Assembly (NCBI RefSeq): GCF_001855565.1
Contig: NZ_MKCR01000035.1
Span: 56,895 to 120,894 of the forward strand
Direction: 5' to 3'
Length of the DNA stretch: 64,000 bases
Origin: Chromobacterium amazonense
Lineage (GTDB): Bacteria > Pseudomonadota > Gammaproteobacteria > Burkholderiales > Chromobacteriaceae
In this document: piece by piece, positions 21,650 through 31,224 of the stretch
How the letters are laid out: each line of letters opens with the position of its first letter
How positions within the stretch are numbered: position 1 is the stretch's first letter
Made by a program: the position numbers and the translations under genes
The notes under the pieces: generated by a model
Databases searched by the model: none
Told to the model about the DNA's origin: nothing
Seen by the model: the letters and a program-made list of their open reading frames with translations, nothing else

Positions 21650-21678
21650 AAACAGGCCCGGTATTGCCGGGCCTGTTT
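21650..21678. terminator. Bidirectional terminator between desulfidase gene and cysB
   Basis: AAACAGGCCCGG pairs perfectly with CCGGGCCTGTTT around a 5-nt loop, between two convergent genes. The stem is nearly the same as that of the terminator at 9830. Confidence 0.88.
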
Positions 21679-21694
21679 GTTTAGGTTTCGAGAA

Positions 21695-22624
21695 CTAATC
21701 CTGCGTCGCCGGGCTCAGCGCCTGGCGCACGCTCTGTTCATTCAGCGCCGGCGCGCACAGTTCGATGAAGCGGTAGGCGTAGCTGCGCAGATAATGGCCG
21801 CGGCGGATGGCGATGCGGCTGGTCTGCTGGCCGAACAGCGGCGAGCCCTCCACCACCTTGACGCTGGTATCGCGGCGCGGGTCCACCGCCATGGAGGCGA
21901 CGATGCCGACGCCCAGCTCCAGTTCGACATAGGTTTTGATCACGTCGGCGTCCAGCGCCGACATCACGATGTCCGGCGCCAAGCCGGCTTCGGCGAAGGC
22001 ATTGTCTATCCTGGCGCGGCCGGTGAAGCCGTGGTGGTAGGTGACGATGGGGTGCTCGGCCAATGCCTCCAGCGTCAGCGGCGCGTCGTGCAGCGGATGA
22101 TCGGGCGGCGCGATCACGCAGTGATGCCAGCTGTAGTAGGGGAAGGACACCAGTTCCGGCACCTCATGCACGGCCTCGGTGGCGATGCCGATATCAGCCT
22201 CGCCTTCCAGCAGCAGCTTGACCAGCTCGGCCGGACTGGCCTGATGCAGCACCAGATGCACGCGCGGAAAAGCGCGCTTGAACGCGGTGACCACCTGCGG
22301 CAGCGCGTAGCGCGCCTGAGTGTGAGTGGTGGCGATGGTCAGCTGGCCCTCGTCGCGCAGGCTGAACTGCTGCGCCAGCCGCTTGATGTTGCCGGCGTCC
22401 AGCAGCATGCGTTCGACAATGGTCAGCAGCTCCTTGCCGGGGTCGGTCAAGCCGAGGAAGCGCTTGCCCTTGCGCACGAACAGCTCCACGCCCAGTTCGT
22501 CCTCCAGGTCCTTGATGTGTTTGCTGACGCCGGATTGCGAGGTATACAGCGCGTTGGCCACTTCGGTCAGATTGAAGCCTTGGCGCACCGTTTCGCGGAT
22601 GATGCGCAGTTGCTGGAAGTTCAT
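21695..22624 (-). CDS. cysB: LysR-type regulator CysB
   Basis: CysB activates sulfate assimilation genes with O- or N-acetylserine as inducer. The 309-residue protein has the N-terminal helix-turn-helix ([20 protein letters not shown]) and a LysR effector domain with [11 protein letters not shown], the CysB-family ligand motif. It overlaps the end of cysA (ATGA), so the regulator is the last gene of the cysTWA-cysB operon and may control its own operon. Confidence 0.93.
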   Translation of the reverse strand: MNFQQLRIIRETVRQGFNLTEVANALYTSQSGVSKHIKDLEDELGVELFVRKGKRFLGLTDPGKELLTIVERMLLDAGNIKRLAQQFSLRDEGQLTIATTHTQARYALPQVVTAFKRAFPRVHLVLHQASPAELVKLLLEGEADIGIATEAVHEVPELVSFPYYSWHHCVIAPPDHPLHDAPLTLEALAEHPIVTYHHGFTGRARIDNAFAEAGLAPDIVMSALDADVIKTYVELELGVGIVASMAVDPRRDTSVKVVEGSPLFGQQTSRIAIRRGHYLRSYAYRFIELCAPALNEQSVRQALSPATQD

Positions 22625-23694
22625 GCCTCGGCTCCTTGCGCGGCGGCAAACACGCGGGCGGCGCGCGCTTGCAGCCGCACCGGCTGGCCGGCGGCCAGCG
22701 TTTGCAGCAGCGGGGCATCGGCCGGCAGTTCTGCGTCGAAGGTCTGGCCGGCCAGTTCATCGCGTCCTTCCAACTCCACGCGGGCCAGGCCGCCCAGGGT
22801 CAGCACGCGTTGCACCCGCGCCGGCAGCCCAGGCCCATGATCCGGGACGATGGTCAGTTCGTGCGGGCGGATGAAGGCTTCCACCGGCTGGCCGTGCGGT
22901 TGTTGATGGTCGGCGTCCAGCATCTGCCCGCCCACCGCGATGGCGCCCGGGCCGCTGACGCCGCGGATGCGGTTGGCGCTGCCGAGGAAGCCATAGACGA
23001 AGGCGCTGGCCGGCTGGCTGTACACTTCGGCCGGCGAGCCTATCTGCTCCACCTGGCCGTGATTCATCAACACCACCCGGTCCGCCACTTCCAGCGCCTC
23101 TTCCTGGTCGTGGGTGACGAAGAGGGAGGTGATGTGCAGCTCGTCGTGCAATTTGCGCAGCCAGCGGCGCAGCTCCTTGCGCACCTTGGCGTCCAGCGCG
23201 CCGAACGGTTCGTCCAGCAACAGCACGCGCGGCTGCACCGCCAGCGCGCGGGCCAGGGCGATGCGCTGGCGCTGGCCGCCGGACAGCTGGGCGGGGAAGC
23301 GGTCGGCCAGCCAGTTCAGCTGCACCAGGTCCAGCAGCTCATGCACGCGGCGGGCGATCTCGGCTTCGGACGGGCGTTCGCGGCGCGGCTTCATGCGCAG
23401 GCCGAATGCCACGTTGTCGAACACGCTCATATGGCGAAACAGCGCGTAGTGTTGGAACACGAAACCGACCTGGCGCTCGCGCACATGGGTGGCGGAGGCG
23501 TCCTCGCCATCCAGCAGCACGCGGCCGCGATCGGCCTGCTCCAGGCCGGCGATGATGCGCAACAGCGTGGTCTTGCCGCAGCCGGATGGACCCAGCAGCG
23601 CCACCAGTTCGCCGCTGGGGAAGTTCAAACTGACATCGTTCAGGGCGACGAAGTCGCCGAAGGCCTTGCGGATGTTTTCTACTTGTATGCTCAT
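22621..23694 (-). CDS. cysA: Sulfate/thiosulfate ABC transporter ATP-binding protein
   Basis: CysA powers sulfate import with CysT/CysW. The 357-residue protein has Walker [10 protein letters not shown], the signature [15 protein letters not shown], Walker [13 protein letters not shown], switch histidine in [11 protein letters not shown], and a C-terminal TOBE-type domain. The N-terminal [17 protein letters not shown] fits CysA. It starts 1-2 bp before the cysW stop region and precedes cysB. Confidence 0.95.
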   Translation of the reverse strand: MSIQVENIRKAFGDFVALNDVSLNFPSGELVALLGPSGCGKTTLLRIIAGLEQADRGRVLLDGEDASATHVRERQVGFVFQHYALFRHMSVFDNVAFGLRMKPRRERPSEAEIARRVHELLDLVQLNWLADRFPAQLSGGQRQRIALARALAVQPRVLLLDEPFGALDAKVRKELRRWLRKLHDELHITSLFVTHDQEEALEVADRVVLMNHGQVEQIGSPAEVYSQPASAFVYGFLGSANRIRGVSGPGAIAVGGQMLDADHQQPHGQPVEAFIRPHELTIVPDHGPGLPARVQRVLTLGGLARVELEGRDELAGQTFDAELPADAPLLQTLAAGQPVRLQARAARVFAAAQGAEA

Positions 23695-23695
23695 C

Positions 23696-24574
23696 TCAGT
23701 TTTCCTTGACGCCGCGCCATTCCACCCAGCTCTTCAGCGCCAGCGTGACCAGGGCCAGCAAGGCCAGCAGGGACGCCACGGCGAAGGCCGCAGCGAAATT
23801 GTACTCGTTGTAGAGGATTTCCACGTGCAAGGGCAGGGTATTGGTTTCGCCGCGGATGTGGCCGGACACCACGGATACCGCGCCGAATTCGCCCATCGCC
23901 CGCGCGTTGCTGAGGATGACGCCGTACAAAAGCGCCCAGCGCACATTGGGCAGGGTGACGTGCCACAGCACCTGCCAGCCGCGCGCGCCCAGCACCACGG
24001 CCGCTTCCTCTTCTTCGCGGCCTTGCGCTTCCAGCAGCGGGATCAGCTCGCGGGCGACGAAGGGCACGGTGACGAACAGCGTGGCCAGCACGATGCCGGG
24101 CACCGAGAAAATGATCTTGAAACCATGCTCGGCCAACCAGGGCCCCAGCCAACCGCGCTGGCCGAACACCAGCACGAAGACCAGGCCGGCGACGACCGGC
24201 GATACCGAAAACGGCACATCGATCAGCGTGATCAGCAGCTGCTTGCCGCGAAAATCGAAGCGGGTAACCGCCCAGGCGGCGGCGACGCCGAATACCAGAT
24301 TCAGCGGCACGGAAATCACGGCGGCCAGCAGGGTCAGCCGCACGGCGGCCAGCGCATCCGGCTCGGCCAGCGCGGACAGGTAGGTCTGCCAGCCCTTGGC
24401 CAAGGCTTCCACAAACACCACGAGCAGCGGCAGCAACAGGAATATCGCGAAGAAACTCAGCGACAGCGCCAGGATCAGCCATTTCACCGCGCCCGATTCG
24501 CGGGTGGCGGCGCGGTTTTCCAGCAGCGCGGCCTTATCCGCGCCGGCATGCAGTTTGGACAGCGCGGCGGCCAT
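23696..24574 (-). CDS. cysW: Sulfate ABC transporter permease CysW
   Basis: A 292-residue inner-membrane permease with six predicted helices and the coupling motif [20 protein letters not shown] that contacts CysA. The start at 24574 overlaps the cysT stop by one base (TGATG). The C-terminal [17 protein letters not shown] stretch is typical of CysW. A much longer open frame runs through here in the same frame but its upstream part is an antisense-like shadow of cysT. Confidence 0.94.
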   Translation of the reverse strand: MAAALSKLHAGADKAALLENRAATRESGAVKWLILALSLSFFAIFLLLPLLVVFVEALAKGWQTYLSALAEPDALAAVRLTLLAAVISVPLNLVFGVAAAWAVTRFDFRGKQLLITLIDVPFSVSPVVAGLVFVLVFGQRGWLGPWLAEHGFKIIFSVPGIVLATLFVTVPFVARELIPLLEAQGREEEEAAVVLGARGWQVLWHVTLPNVRWALLYGVILSNARAMGEFGAVSVVSGHIRGETNTLPLHVEILYNEYNFAAAFAVASLLALLALVTLALKSWVEWRGVKEN

Positions 24575-25431
24575 CAGCGGCCTCCCGCGCGGCCGTGACG
24601 GCGCGCGCTCCAGTATTGCAGGCCGTTGATCGCCAATAGCAGCAGGAAAGACGCCGCCAGCATCACGCTGGCGATGGCGGTGGCGCCGGCGTAGTCGAAC
24701 TGCTCCAGCTTGCTGATGATCATCAAGGGCGTGATTTCCGACACCATGGGCACATTGCCTGCGATGAAGATCACCGAGCCGTATTCGCCGACCGCGCGGG
24801 CGAAGGCCAGCGCGAAGCCGGTGAGCAGGGCCGGCTGCAGCGTGGGCAGGATCACGTGGCGAAAAGTCTGCCAGCGGCGCGCGCCCAGGCAGGCGGCGGC
24901 CTCTTCCAGCTCGGTTTCCAGGTCTTCCAGCACCGGCTGCACCGTGCGCACCACGAAAGGCAGGCCGATGAAGACCAAGGCCACCAGCACGCCGAGCGGG
25001 CCGAAGGCCACCTTGACGCCCAGCGGCTCCAGATACCGGCCCATCCAGCCATTGCCGGCGTACAGCGCGGTGAGGGCGATGCCGGCCACCGCCGTCGGCA
25101 GCGCGAAAGGCAGGTCCACCAGCGCATCGATCAGCCGCTTGCCGGGGAAGCGGTAGCGCACCAGCGACCAAGCCAGCAACAGGCCGAACACGCTGTTGAT
25201 GGCGGCGGCGGCCAAGGCCATGCCGAAGCTCAGCCGGTAGGACGCCAGCACGCGCGGCGAGGCGGCGGCCTGCCAGAAGCTTTCCAGCGGCTGGCCGGCG
25301 GCGCGCAGGGCCACGGCGCTGAGCGGAATCAGCACCAGCAGCGACAGGTAGCTGACGGCGAAGCCGAGCGACAAGCTGAAGCCGGGCAACACGCGGGGAG
25401 GATGGGATGGAGGAGCGAGCGTCGCGGACAT
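24574..25431 (-). CDS. cysT: Sulfate ABC transporter permease CysT (CysU)
   Basis: A 285-residue inner-membrane permease, partner of CysW. It has six hydrophobic helices, DLPFALPTAVAGIALTALYA, the EAA loop EEAAACLGARRWQTFRHVILP, and the family stretch RAVGEYGSVIFIAGN. It is the first gene of cysT-cysW-cysA-cysB. Its upstream region contains an A/T-rich palindrome that may be a CysB site. Confidence 0.94.
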   Translation of the reverse strand: MSATLAPPSHPPRVLPGFSLSLGFAVSYLSLLVLIPLSAVALRAAGQPLESFWQAAASPRVLASYRLSFGMALAAAAINSVFGLLLAWSLVRYRFPGKRLIDALVDLPFALPTAVAGIALTALYAGNGWMGRYLEPLGVKVAFGPLGVLVALVFIGLPFVVRTVQPVLEDLETELEEAAACLGARRWQTFRHVILPTLQPALLTGFALAFARAVGEYGSVIFIAGNVPMVSEITPLMIISKLEQFDYAGATAIASVMLAASFLLLLAINGLQYWSARRHGRAGGR

Positions 25432-25478
25432 CGGTGGATTTCAATTCATATAACCGAATAAACGATATCTGCGAGGCT

Positions 25479-25495
25479 CTTATTCTGAAAATAAG
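25479..25495. promoter_or_regulatory. Palindrome upstream of cysT, possible CysB site
   Basis: CTTATTCTGAAAATAAG forms 6-bp arms in an A/T-rich stretch 48 bp upstream of the cysT start, followed by another CTTATT half. CysB sites are loosely TTAT/ATAA-like pairs, so this is a candidate only. Confidence 0.35.
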
Positions 25496-25638
25496 TATTT
25501 CTTCAATGCTTATTCGATATTATGCAAAACGGGCGGAGGGTGCTGGGTATGGGGGGATCTTGTTTACGTAAGCGGAGAAGTGTGGATTCGCGAAGTTTCG
25601 ATGATTGCGAGGTACCCCAATTCCCCTTTCAGGACGCG

Positions 25639-25744
25639 CCGTCCGAAAAGTCGAGGGCAAGGTGTTAAGCTGGCTTTTGTTTGAGGCGCGGGACGTTAGC
25701 GCGCGCCGAGTTAGCCAGCGCCTTGCCCTCGGCTTTTAGGACGG
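25639..25744 (+). repeat. Structured intergenic repeat, copy A
   Basis: A long multi-part hairpin. The outer stem is CCGTCC (25639-25644) with GGACGG (25739-25744), then GAAAAG with CTTTT, then CGAGGGCAAGG (25652-25662) with CCTTGCCCTCG (25721-25731). The inner stem is GCTGGC (25669-25674) with GCCAGC (25714-25719), and the apical stem is GCGCG with CGCGC. Unpaired motifs TTAA, TGTTTGAG, GACGTTAGC and CGAGTT lie between the stems and recur in copy B. It contains no gene. I cannot name the family. Confidence 0.75.
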
Positions 25745-25756
25745 GAGATCGCGGCC

Positions 25757-25856
25757 TGTAGGGGCGGCCTGGAGTTGTAAGAGGGCTGGCCGCACAGCCC
25801 TCTTACCCGTTCGGCGGGCGGAACCGCCATCTACAACATTGTCCGCGCAGCGGACA
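25757..25856. repeat. Cluster of intergenic hairpins between sbp and cysT
   Basis: Two hairpins: GTAAGAGGGCT (25777-25787) with AGCCCTCTTAC (25796-25806), enclosed by an imperfect TGTAG...GCGG with CCGC...CTACA stem, and TGTCCGC with GCGGACA (25840-25856). No open frame of interest. It may be an intergenic repeat or separate the sbp transcript from cysT. Confidence 0.55.
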
Positions 25857-25897
25857 CATTCGCTTGCTTATGTACACGCGACAGGGATAACCAAAAC

Positions 25898-25928
25898 AAA
25901 CCGCCCGGCGTTGCGTCCGGGCGGTTTT
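25898..25928 (-). terminator. Terminator after sbp
   Basis: AAACCGCCCGG pairs with CCGGGCGGTTT around an 8-nt loop, 16 bp past the sbp stop. It probably separates sbp from cysT, which then needs its own promoter in 25432-25890. Confidence 0.88.
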
Positions 25929-25943
25929 GAATAGCGCGGAGTT

Positions 25944-26951
25944 TCAGCGCGCGACGATCTGGTCGAACACGCCGCCGTCGGCAAAGTGCGTTTTCTGCGC
26001 CTTCTGCCAGCCGCCGAATACCTGATCGATGGTGAACAGCTTGACCTTGCTGAACTGGCCGGCGTACTTGGCCGCCACCTGCGGATCGCGCGGGCGGTAG
26101 TAGTGCTTGGCGGCCAGGTTCTGTCCCTCTGGCGTGTACAGATATTGCAGATAGGCCTCGGCCACCTTGCGGGTGCCGCGCTTGTCCACCACCTTGTCCA
26201 CCACGCTGACCGGCGGCTCCGCCAGGATGGAAACCGACGGCGTGACGATGTCGAACTTGTCCGGCCCCAGCTCCTTGGTGGCCAGATAGGCCTCGTTTTC
26301 CCACGACAGCAGCACGTCGCCGATGCCGCGCTGGGTAAAGGTGATCAGCGAGCCGCGGGCGCCGGAGTCCAGCACCTTCACGTTGCCGTACAGCTTTTTC
26401 ACGAAGTCGCGCGCCTTGGCCTCGTTGCCGCCGGGTTGTTGCAGCGCGCAACCCCAGGCCGCCAGATAGTTCCAGCGCGCGCCGCCGCCGGTCTTCGGAT
26501 TCGGAGTCACCACCTCCACGCCGGATTTGACCAGATCGTTCCAGTCATTGATGTGCTTGGGATTGCCTTTGCGCACCAGGAACACGATGGTGGACGAGTA
26601 GGGCGAGGCATTGTGGGGCAGGCGCTGCTGCCAGTTGGGCGCGATGGACTTGGCTTGGCTGGAGATTTCATCGATGTCGTAGGCCAGCGCCAGCGTCACT
26701 ACATCGGCGTCCAGGCCGTCGATGACCGAGCGCGCCTGCTTGCCGGAGCCGCCATGCGATTGTTTGATGGTGACGGTTTCGCCAGTCTTGGCTTTCCAGT
26801 ATTTGGCGAAGGAGGCGTTGAAATCCTGGTATAGCTCGCGCGTCGGGTCGTAGGAGACATTGAGCAGGGTGACGTCGGCAAAGGCTGAGGCGCTGCCGGC
26901 GAACAGCAGGGCGAGGGCGAGGCGTTGCAGCGGGCGCATGTTGGTTCCCAT
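25944..26951 (-). CDS. sbp: Sulfate-binding periplasmic protein
   Basis: The periplasmic receptor for the CysTWA transporter. The 335-residue protein has a signal peptide ([16 protein letters not shown]) and the family pattern [48 protein letters not shown] and the C-terminal [18 protein letters not shown]. Two starts are possible, 26951 and 26939; the second has a better ribosome site. It lies upstream of cysT in the same direction, separated by a terminator and repeat elements. Confidence 0.95.
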   Translation of the reverse strand: MGTNMRPLQRLALALLFAGSASAFADVTLLNVSYDPTRELYQDFNASFAKYWKAKTGETVTIKQSHGGSGKQARSVIDGLDADVVTLALAYDIDEISSQAKSIAPNWQQRLPHNASPYSSTIVFLVRKGNPKHINDWNDLVKSGVEVVTPNPKTGGGARWNYLAAWGCALQQPGGNEAKARDFVKKLYGNVKVLDSGARGSLITFTQRGIGDVLLSWENEAYLATKELGPDKFDIVTPSVSILAEPPVSVVDKVVDKRGTRKVAEAYLQYLYTPEGQNLAAKHYYRPRDPQVAAKYAGQFSKVKLFTIDQVFGGWQKAQKTHFADGGVFDQIVAR

Positions 26952-27145
26952 GGTGTTTTCGAAAGGATGATATGCACTTTAGGCGGGGCTGGCTTGAGGC
27001 GGGAAGCAAGAAAATATGCAGTCTATATGCAAAAAAATGCAAAAGCGGCCATTTCGTAAAAACCGATAGGCTTATCGTCAAATCGTATATTACGTTGTCA
27101 CATCCGGGGCTATAGTGGCGCCAAACCCACTCCCTGGTTACGGTC

Positions 27146-28021
27146 ATGAAACGATTCAAGCCCGCCAAGTCGCTGCCCGCCGGTTTCACTCCTCCCATGC
27201 TGGCGGCCTGTCAGCAGTTGCTGCAGCAGGAAGGGGTTCAGGCGCGTTTGCAGTGGAACGAGCAGGAGGTATTCGCCAGCTTCGACGGCTGGTGGCTGTG
27301 CAGCGGCTTCATTCCGCAAACCCGCTTGCGAGCAGGCTGCTGCCAGCTGCTGCAATACGCGGCGCGGCTGCGCATTTTCGGCCAGTTCGGGCAGACGCTG
27401 CCGGCCAACTGGCTGTTCGCGATGAATTACGGCGAGGCCAAGGCCGTCGCTTTGCTCAAGCTGATTCGCGTGCTGCACGTGCTGAACCATCTGGGCCGCA
27501 ATGGCCGCCATCTGCCACTGCGCATAGACGTCGATCCGCGCATTTGCCATGCGTACAGCGACCGCATCGTCGACTTCACCGCCCGGCTGCTGGACACGCT
27601 GGAGTTCCCGGCCAGCCAGGCGCCTATGCTGCTGTTTCTGGACCAGCGCACCGCTGAGCTGGGTTTGGGCCTGGTGCGGCGCTACCGCCAGCATGGCCAT
27701 CGGCTTGGCCTGGGCGACTTCGGCGCCGGCAGCCAGGATCTGCTGCGGCTATGGCGGCTGGAGCCGGACATGCTGGCGCTGGCGCCCAGCTTCATGGGCC
27801 GCGCCATCATGTATCCCAAAGTGCGCGACCAGTTGCTGGCGCTGATGCCTCAGTTGGCGGAGCAGGGTTTTGCGCTGGCGGTGGAGGACATCGTCTGCGA
27901 CAACATGCTGGAGCTGGCGCTGAAGATGGGGGCGGACTACTGTTCCGGCCCGTTGCTGTCGGAACGCTTGCGGCGTGAGCGGGCGGAAAGAGCGCTGGAT
28001 GGATATGATATTGCCTGTTAG
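27146..28021 (+). CDS. Degenerate EAL-domain protein
   Basis: A 291-residue cytoplasmic protein whose C-terminal two thirds follow the EAL fold, ending in an EAL-like MGADYCSGPLLSERL. Catalytic positions are altered: there is no EAL tripeptide, the DDFGTG motif is LGDFGAG, and the downstream KxD motif is replaced by ALAP. One glutamate, in AVEDIVCDN, is kept. It should therefore not hydrolyse cyclic di-GMP; binding or protein-interaction roles are possible. It is followed 41 bp later by a small lipoprotein gene on the same strand. Confidence 0.75.
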   Translation: MKRFKPAKSLPAGFTPPMLAACQQLLQQEGVQARLQWNEQEVFASFDGWWLCSGFIPQTRLRAGCCQLLQYAARLRIFGQFGQTLPANWLFAMNYGEAKAVALLKLIRVLHVLNHLGRNGRHLPLRIDVDPRICHAYSDRIVDFTARLLDTLEFPASQAPMLLFLDQRTAELGLGLVRRYRQHGHRLGLGDFGAGSQDLLRLWRLEPDMLALAPSFMGRAIMYPKVRDQLLALMPQLAEQGFALAVEDIVCDNMLELALKMGADYCSGPLLSERLRRERAERALDGYDIAC

Positions 28022-28061
28022 GATGTTTGCATTATTTCATATTGTTTAGGTGGGAGATGCG

Positions 28062-28259
28062 ATGAAACATCTGGCATGGGCAATGGTGTGCGCGCTGGGC
28101 CTGTCGGCCTGCGTGATCGGCAGTACCGATGGTTACCGCGACGCGGCGCAATTGCAGCGCATGACCGATCAGGCCGTGAAAACCTGCGGCCAGGGCAAGG
28201 TCAAGTCGGTGAGCTACAGCAGCTTTACCTGCGTGGCGGGCGACGCGGCGGCGAAGTAA
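28062..28259 (+). CDS. Small lipoprotein, unknown function
   Basis: A 65-residue protein starting MKHLAWAMVCALGLSAC, a typical lipoprotein signal with lipobox LSAC, so only about 48 residues remain after processing, with two further cysteines that could form a disulfide. GGGAG lies well placed before the ATG at 28062. It is coupled to the next gene with no gap. I do not recognise the family. Confidence 0.7.
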   Translation: MKHLAWAMVCALGLSACVIGSTDGYRDAAQLQRMTDQAVKTCGQGKVKSVSYSSFTCVAGDAAAK

Positions 28260-28742
28260 ATGCCGACGCAGGACGAGAATGAACAAGCCATGCAGCCTAT
28301 GCCGGCGGCCGAAGCCAGCCCGCTGTACCAGCTGATCGAGGCCGTGCCCGATGTGGAAGCCTACTGCCGCCTGCGCGCCGAATCCGGCCTCAGCCCCAAG
28401 ACGGAAGAGGCCGCCCGCCGCGGCTTGGCCGGCACGCTGTTCGCCGTGCAGATATGCTGTGGCGGCGAAACCGTCGGCATGGGCCGGGTGATAGGCGATG
28501 GCGGCTGTTTCTATCAAGTGGTGGACATCGCCGTGCTGCCGGCGCATCAGGGCCTGGGACTGGGCAAGCGCATCATGGCGGCCATTTCGGGCTACATAGA
28601 GCGCGAGGCGCCAACCAGCGCTTACATCAGCCTGATCGCCGACGGCGACGCCAAGCATTTGTACGCGCAGTTCGGCTTCAAGCCGACCGCGCCGAGGTCG
28701 GAAGGCATGGCGTTGTTCAAGCGCGCAGCCCAGCAGCCTTAG
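28260..28742 (+). CDS. GNAT family N-acetyltransferase
   Basis: A 160-residue GNAT-fold protein. The acetyl-CoA binding motif A is seen as DIAVLPAHQGLGLGKRIM, followed by a final YAQFGFKPTAPRSEGMALF typical of small-molecule acetyltransferases. The ATG immediately follows the stop of the lipoprotein gene; internal ATGs at 28290 and 28299 are possible alternative starts. The substrate is unknown. Confidence 0.82.
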   Translation: MPTQDENEQAMQPMPAAEASPLYQLIEAVPDVEAYCRLRAESGLSPKTEEAARRGLAGTLFAVQICCGGETVGMGRVIGDGGCFYQVVDIAVLPAHQGLGLGKRIMAAISGYIEREAPTSAYISLIADGDAKHLYAQFGFKPTAPRSEGMALFKRAAQQP

Positions 28743-28819
28743 CGGATCGCGATCCACCTGACCGAATCCAGACACGGTTGCCGTAGCCAAAGGAGCCGGC
28801 GGTCGCGGCAGGCTCCGAG

Positions 28820-29377
28820 TCAAACTCGACTGCTGGACAGATGCACGGCCATCAGCGGCCACACCCAGTCCGCCGCGTCCAGGCTCCAGCCGCCGTTCTT
28901 GGCCGCCTCGTCCAGCCTCCTCAGCGCCAGGATGTCGGCCAGGTCAGGCAGGCGCGAGAAGGCTTCGGCCTCGTCCGCGCGCATCGGTCCGCCCTGGTAG
29001 CCCAGCGTGGCGGCGCTGGCCGGCGACAGCGCCGCCAGATACGCTGGATCGATGGCGCACAGGTAGCGCTTGGCTTCGACGTGCATGCCGACCAGCCGCG
29101 CCAGCCGGGGCGAGAAACCCAGCTGCAGCAGGTAGTCGCGCGCCAGCTTGTCGTGGGCCATCACGCCATAGCCGCCCATGGCCGGCGCGCCGTCGTGCTC
29201 CAGCAGGTGGCCGACGTCGTGCAGGAAGGCGGCCAGCGTCAGTTCGTCGTCGCAGCCGGCGTCGCGCGCCAGCGCGGCGGCCTGGATCGCGTGGTCGAAC
29301 TGGGTGACGGCCTCGCCGTAATGGCGCGCGCCGTGTTCGCGGTACAGTTGTTGCAACCTGGCGATCGCTTGTCGCAT
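28820..29377 (-). CDS. HD-domain oxygenase-like protein of the phosphonate locus (PhnZ-like)
   Basis: A 185-residue HD-domain protein. The metal site shows in QFDHAIQ, FLHDVGHL and GMHVEAKRYLC, and the N-terminal YGEAVTQ resembles the Tyr/Glu motif of PhnZ-type mixed-valent diiron oxygenases, which cleave the C-P bond of 1-hydroxy-2-aminoethylphosphonate. The start overlaps the phnM stop (TGATG), so it belongs to the phn operon. No phnY (the alpha-ketoglutarate oxygenase that makes the PhnZ substrate) is in the window. A phosphohydrolase role is the alternative. Confidence 0.75.
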   Translation of the reverse strand: MRQAIARLQQLYREHGARHYGEAVTQFDHAIQAAALARDAGCDDELTLAAFLHDVGHLLEHDGAPAMGGYGVMAHDKLARDYLLQLGFSPRLARLVGMHVEAKRYLCAIDPAYLAALSPASAATLGYQGGPMRADEAEAFSRLPDLADILALRRLDEAAKNGGWSLDAADWVWPLMAVHLSSSRV

Positions 29378-30513
29378 CAGAATACCCTCCTGCCGCTGTT
29401 CCAGACTTGCCGCACTAGCGGCACGTCGCCATGAACGATCATGGCCACCAGATCGGCGCGCTGGCCGACGGCGATGTCGCCGCGATCGGCCAGGCCCACA
29501 GAGCGCGCCGGGTTCAGACTGACGGCGGCGACGGCGCGCGGCAGGCTCCAGCCGGCCTGCGCGTGCAGCAGCCAGGCGCCGTGCAGCAGGCTGGCCGGCA
29601 CGTAATCAGACGACAGAATGTCCAGCAGGCCAGCCCGCGCCAGCTCCAATGCCGCCACATTGCCGGAGTGGGAGCCGCCGCGAACCACATTGGGCGCGCC
29701 CATCACCGTTTGCAGGCCGTGCGCGCGGGCGGCTTGGGCCGCTTCCAATGTGGTGGGAAATTCCGAGATCGCCACGCCGTCGCGCAGCGCTTCGTCTATG
29801 TGGGCGGCGTCGGTGTCGTCATGGCTGGCTAGCGCGATGCCGCGCGCCTGAGCCAGCTCCACTACCGCCTGTTTGTGGCGGCCAGCGTATTGCGCCTGCT
29901 TGGTTTTGCGTTCGGCCACCGCGGCGAGGAAGGTGTCTTCGTTCCAGCCTACCTTTTTCTTGCCGTAGTATTTTTTGTATTGCTCCAGGTCGCGGTACTG
30001 GCGCTGGCCGGGCGTGTGGTCCATCACCGATACCAGCTTCACCGCCGGGTGGGCGATCAGCGGCGCGAGTTCGGCCAGCAGATCGGGATAGGCCAATTCG
30101 CAGCGCAGGTGGAAGAAGTGTTCCGCGCGCAGCGCGCCTTCGTCCATGCCCTGGTTGATGGCGTCGAACGAGCTGTGCAGGGTGTCCAGCCGCACGCTTT
30201 CGTCCTCCAGATCGCCCACCGCCAGCGCGTCCAGCACCGTGGTGATGCCGGCGGCCACGCATTGCGCGTCGTGGGTGATCACCGCTGGCAGAATCGGCCA
30301 CAGCACGCCGTTGCGCGGCATCAGGTGTTTTTCCAGATTGTCGGTATGGATCTCCACCAGGCCGGGCAGCAGCAGGGCGCCGGCCAGGTCTTCGCCATCC
30401 GGCAGAGGCTGCTCGTGGATGGCGGCTATCCGGCCATCTTCAATTTCCAGCGCGCCGTGGTCGATGACGCGGTCGGCCAGCACGATGCGGGCGTGGTTCA
30501 GAATCTGTCTCAT
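29377..30513 (-). CDS. phnM: Alpha-D-ribose 1-methylphosphonate 5-triphosphate diphosphatase PhnM
   Basis: PhnM removes pyrophosphate from ribosyl-alkylphosphonate triphosphate in the C-P lyase pathway. The 378-residue amidohydrolase-fold protein has the metal motif EIHTDNLEKHLMPR, ASHDDTD, EFPTTLEAA and the late SSDYVPASLLH. The ATG overlaps the phnL stop (ATGA). A longer open frame upstream is a shadow of phnL. Confidence 0.95.
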   Translation of the reverse strand: MRQILNHARIVLADRVIDHGALEIEDGRIAAIHEQPLPDGEDLAGALLLPGLVEIHTDNLEKHLMPRNGVLWPILPAVITHDAQCVAAGITTVLDALAVGDLEDESVRLDTLHSSFDAINQGMDEGALRAEHFFHLRCELAYPDLLAELAPLIAHPAVKLVSVMDHTPGQRQYRDLEQYKKYYGKKKVGWNEDTFLAAVAERKTKQAQYAGRHKQAVVELAQARGIALASHDDTDAAHIDEALRDGVAISEFPTTLEAAQAARAHGLQTVMGAPNVVRGGSHSGNVAALELARAGLLDILSSDYVPASLLHGAWLLHAQAGWSLPRAVAAVSLNPARSVGLADRGDIAVGQRADLVAMIVHGDVPLVRQVWNSGRRVF

Positions 30514-31220
30514 GCTGCTGTTTCCATGTGTTGCGCCAGGGGAACCTGGAAAATGCGGGTGGCGATGGCGTCGCGCGTGGGCGCGTCGTGGAAGATGCCG
30601 ATCAGCGCCGCGCCGCGGGCCAGCGCTTCGCGCATCAATTGTATGACCACGTCGCGGTTGGCGGCGTCGAGAGATGCGGTCGGCTCGTCCAGCAGCAGTA
30701 TCGGCCGCGGCGCGATCATGCCGCGCGCGATGTTGACGCGCTGCTGCTCGCCGCCGGAGAAGGTGGCCGGCGGCAGGCTCCACAGCCGCTCGGCGATGTT
30801 CAGCCGCGCCAGCCATTCGCCGGCCGCCAGCCGCGCTTCGGCGTCAGTCGAGCCCCATTCGCGCAGCGGTTCGGCCACGATGTCCAGCGCCGACACCCGG
30901 GGGATCACCCGCAAGAACTGGCTGACATAACCCAGCGTGTGGCGGCGCACGGCGGCGATCTCATGCGGCAGCGCGCGGGCCATGTCCACCCACTCGCCCT
31001 GGTGGAACACGCCGATGCGGCCGCGCTCCACCAGATAGTTGGCGTACAGCGCCTTCAACAGCGTGCTCTTGCCGGCGCCGGACGAGCCGGCCAGCGCCAC
31101 GCACTCGCCGGCGGCCGCCTGCAGCGAAACGTCGGTCAGCACGGGCAGCCGCAAGCCGCCTTGCTGGTGCAGGGTGAAAGTCTTGCTCAGGTTTTTCGCG
31201 TCTATCAATAGCGTGTTCAT
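30510..31220 (-). CDS. phnL: C-P lyase system protein PhnL (ABC-type ATPase)
   Basis: A 236-residue ABC-type ATPase required with PhnGHI for joining phosphonate to ribose. It has Walker A GSSGAGKSTLL, the signature FSGGEQQRVNIARG and Walker B ILLLDEPTASLD. It is not a membrane transporter subunit by family knowledge. It lies 4 bp after phnK and overlaps phnM. Confidence 0.94.
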   Translation of the reverse strand: MNTLLIDAKNLSKTFTLHQQGGLRLPVLTDVSLQAAAGECVALAGSSGAGKSTLLKALYANYLVERGRIGVFHQGEWVDMARALPHEIAAVRRHTLGYVSQFLRVIPRVSALDIVAEPLREWGSTDAEARLAAGEWLARLNIAERLWSLPPATFSGGEQQRVNIARGMIAPRPILLLDEPTASLDAANRDVVIQLMREALARGAALIGIFHDAPTRDAIATRIFQVPLAQHMETAA

Positions 31221-31224
31221 GATC

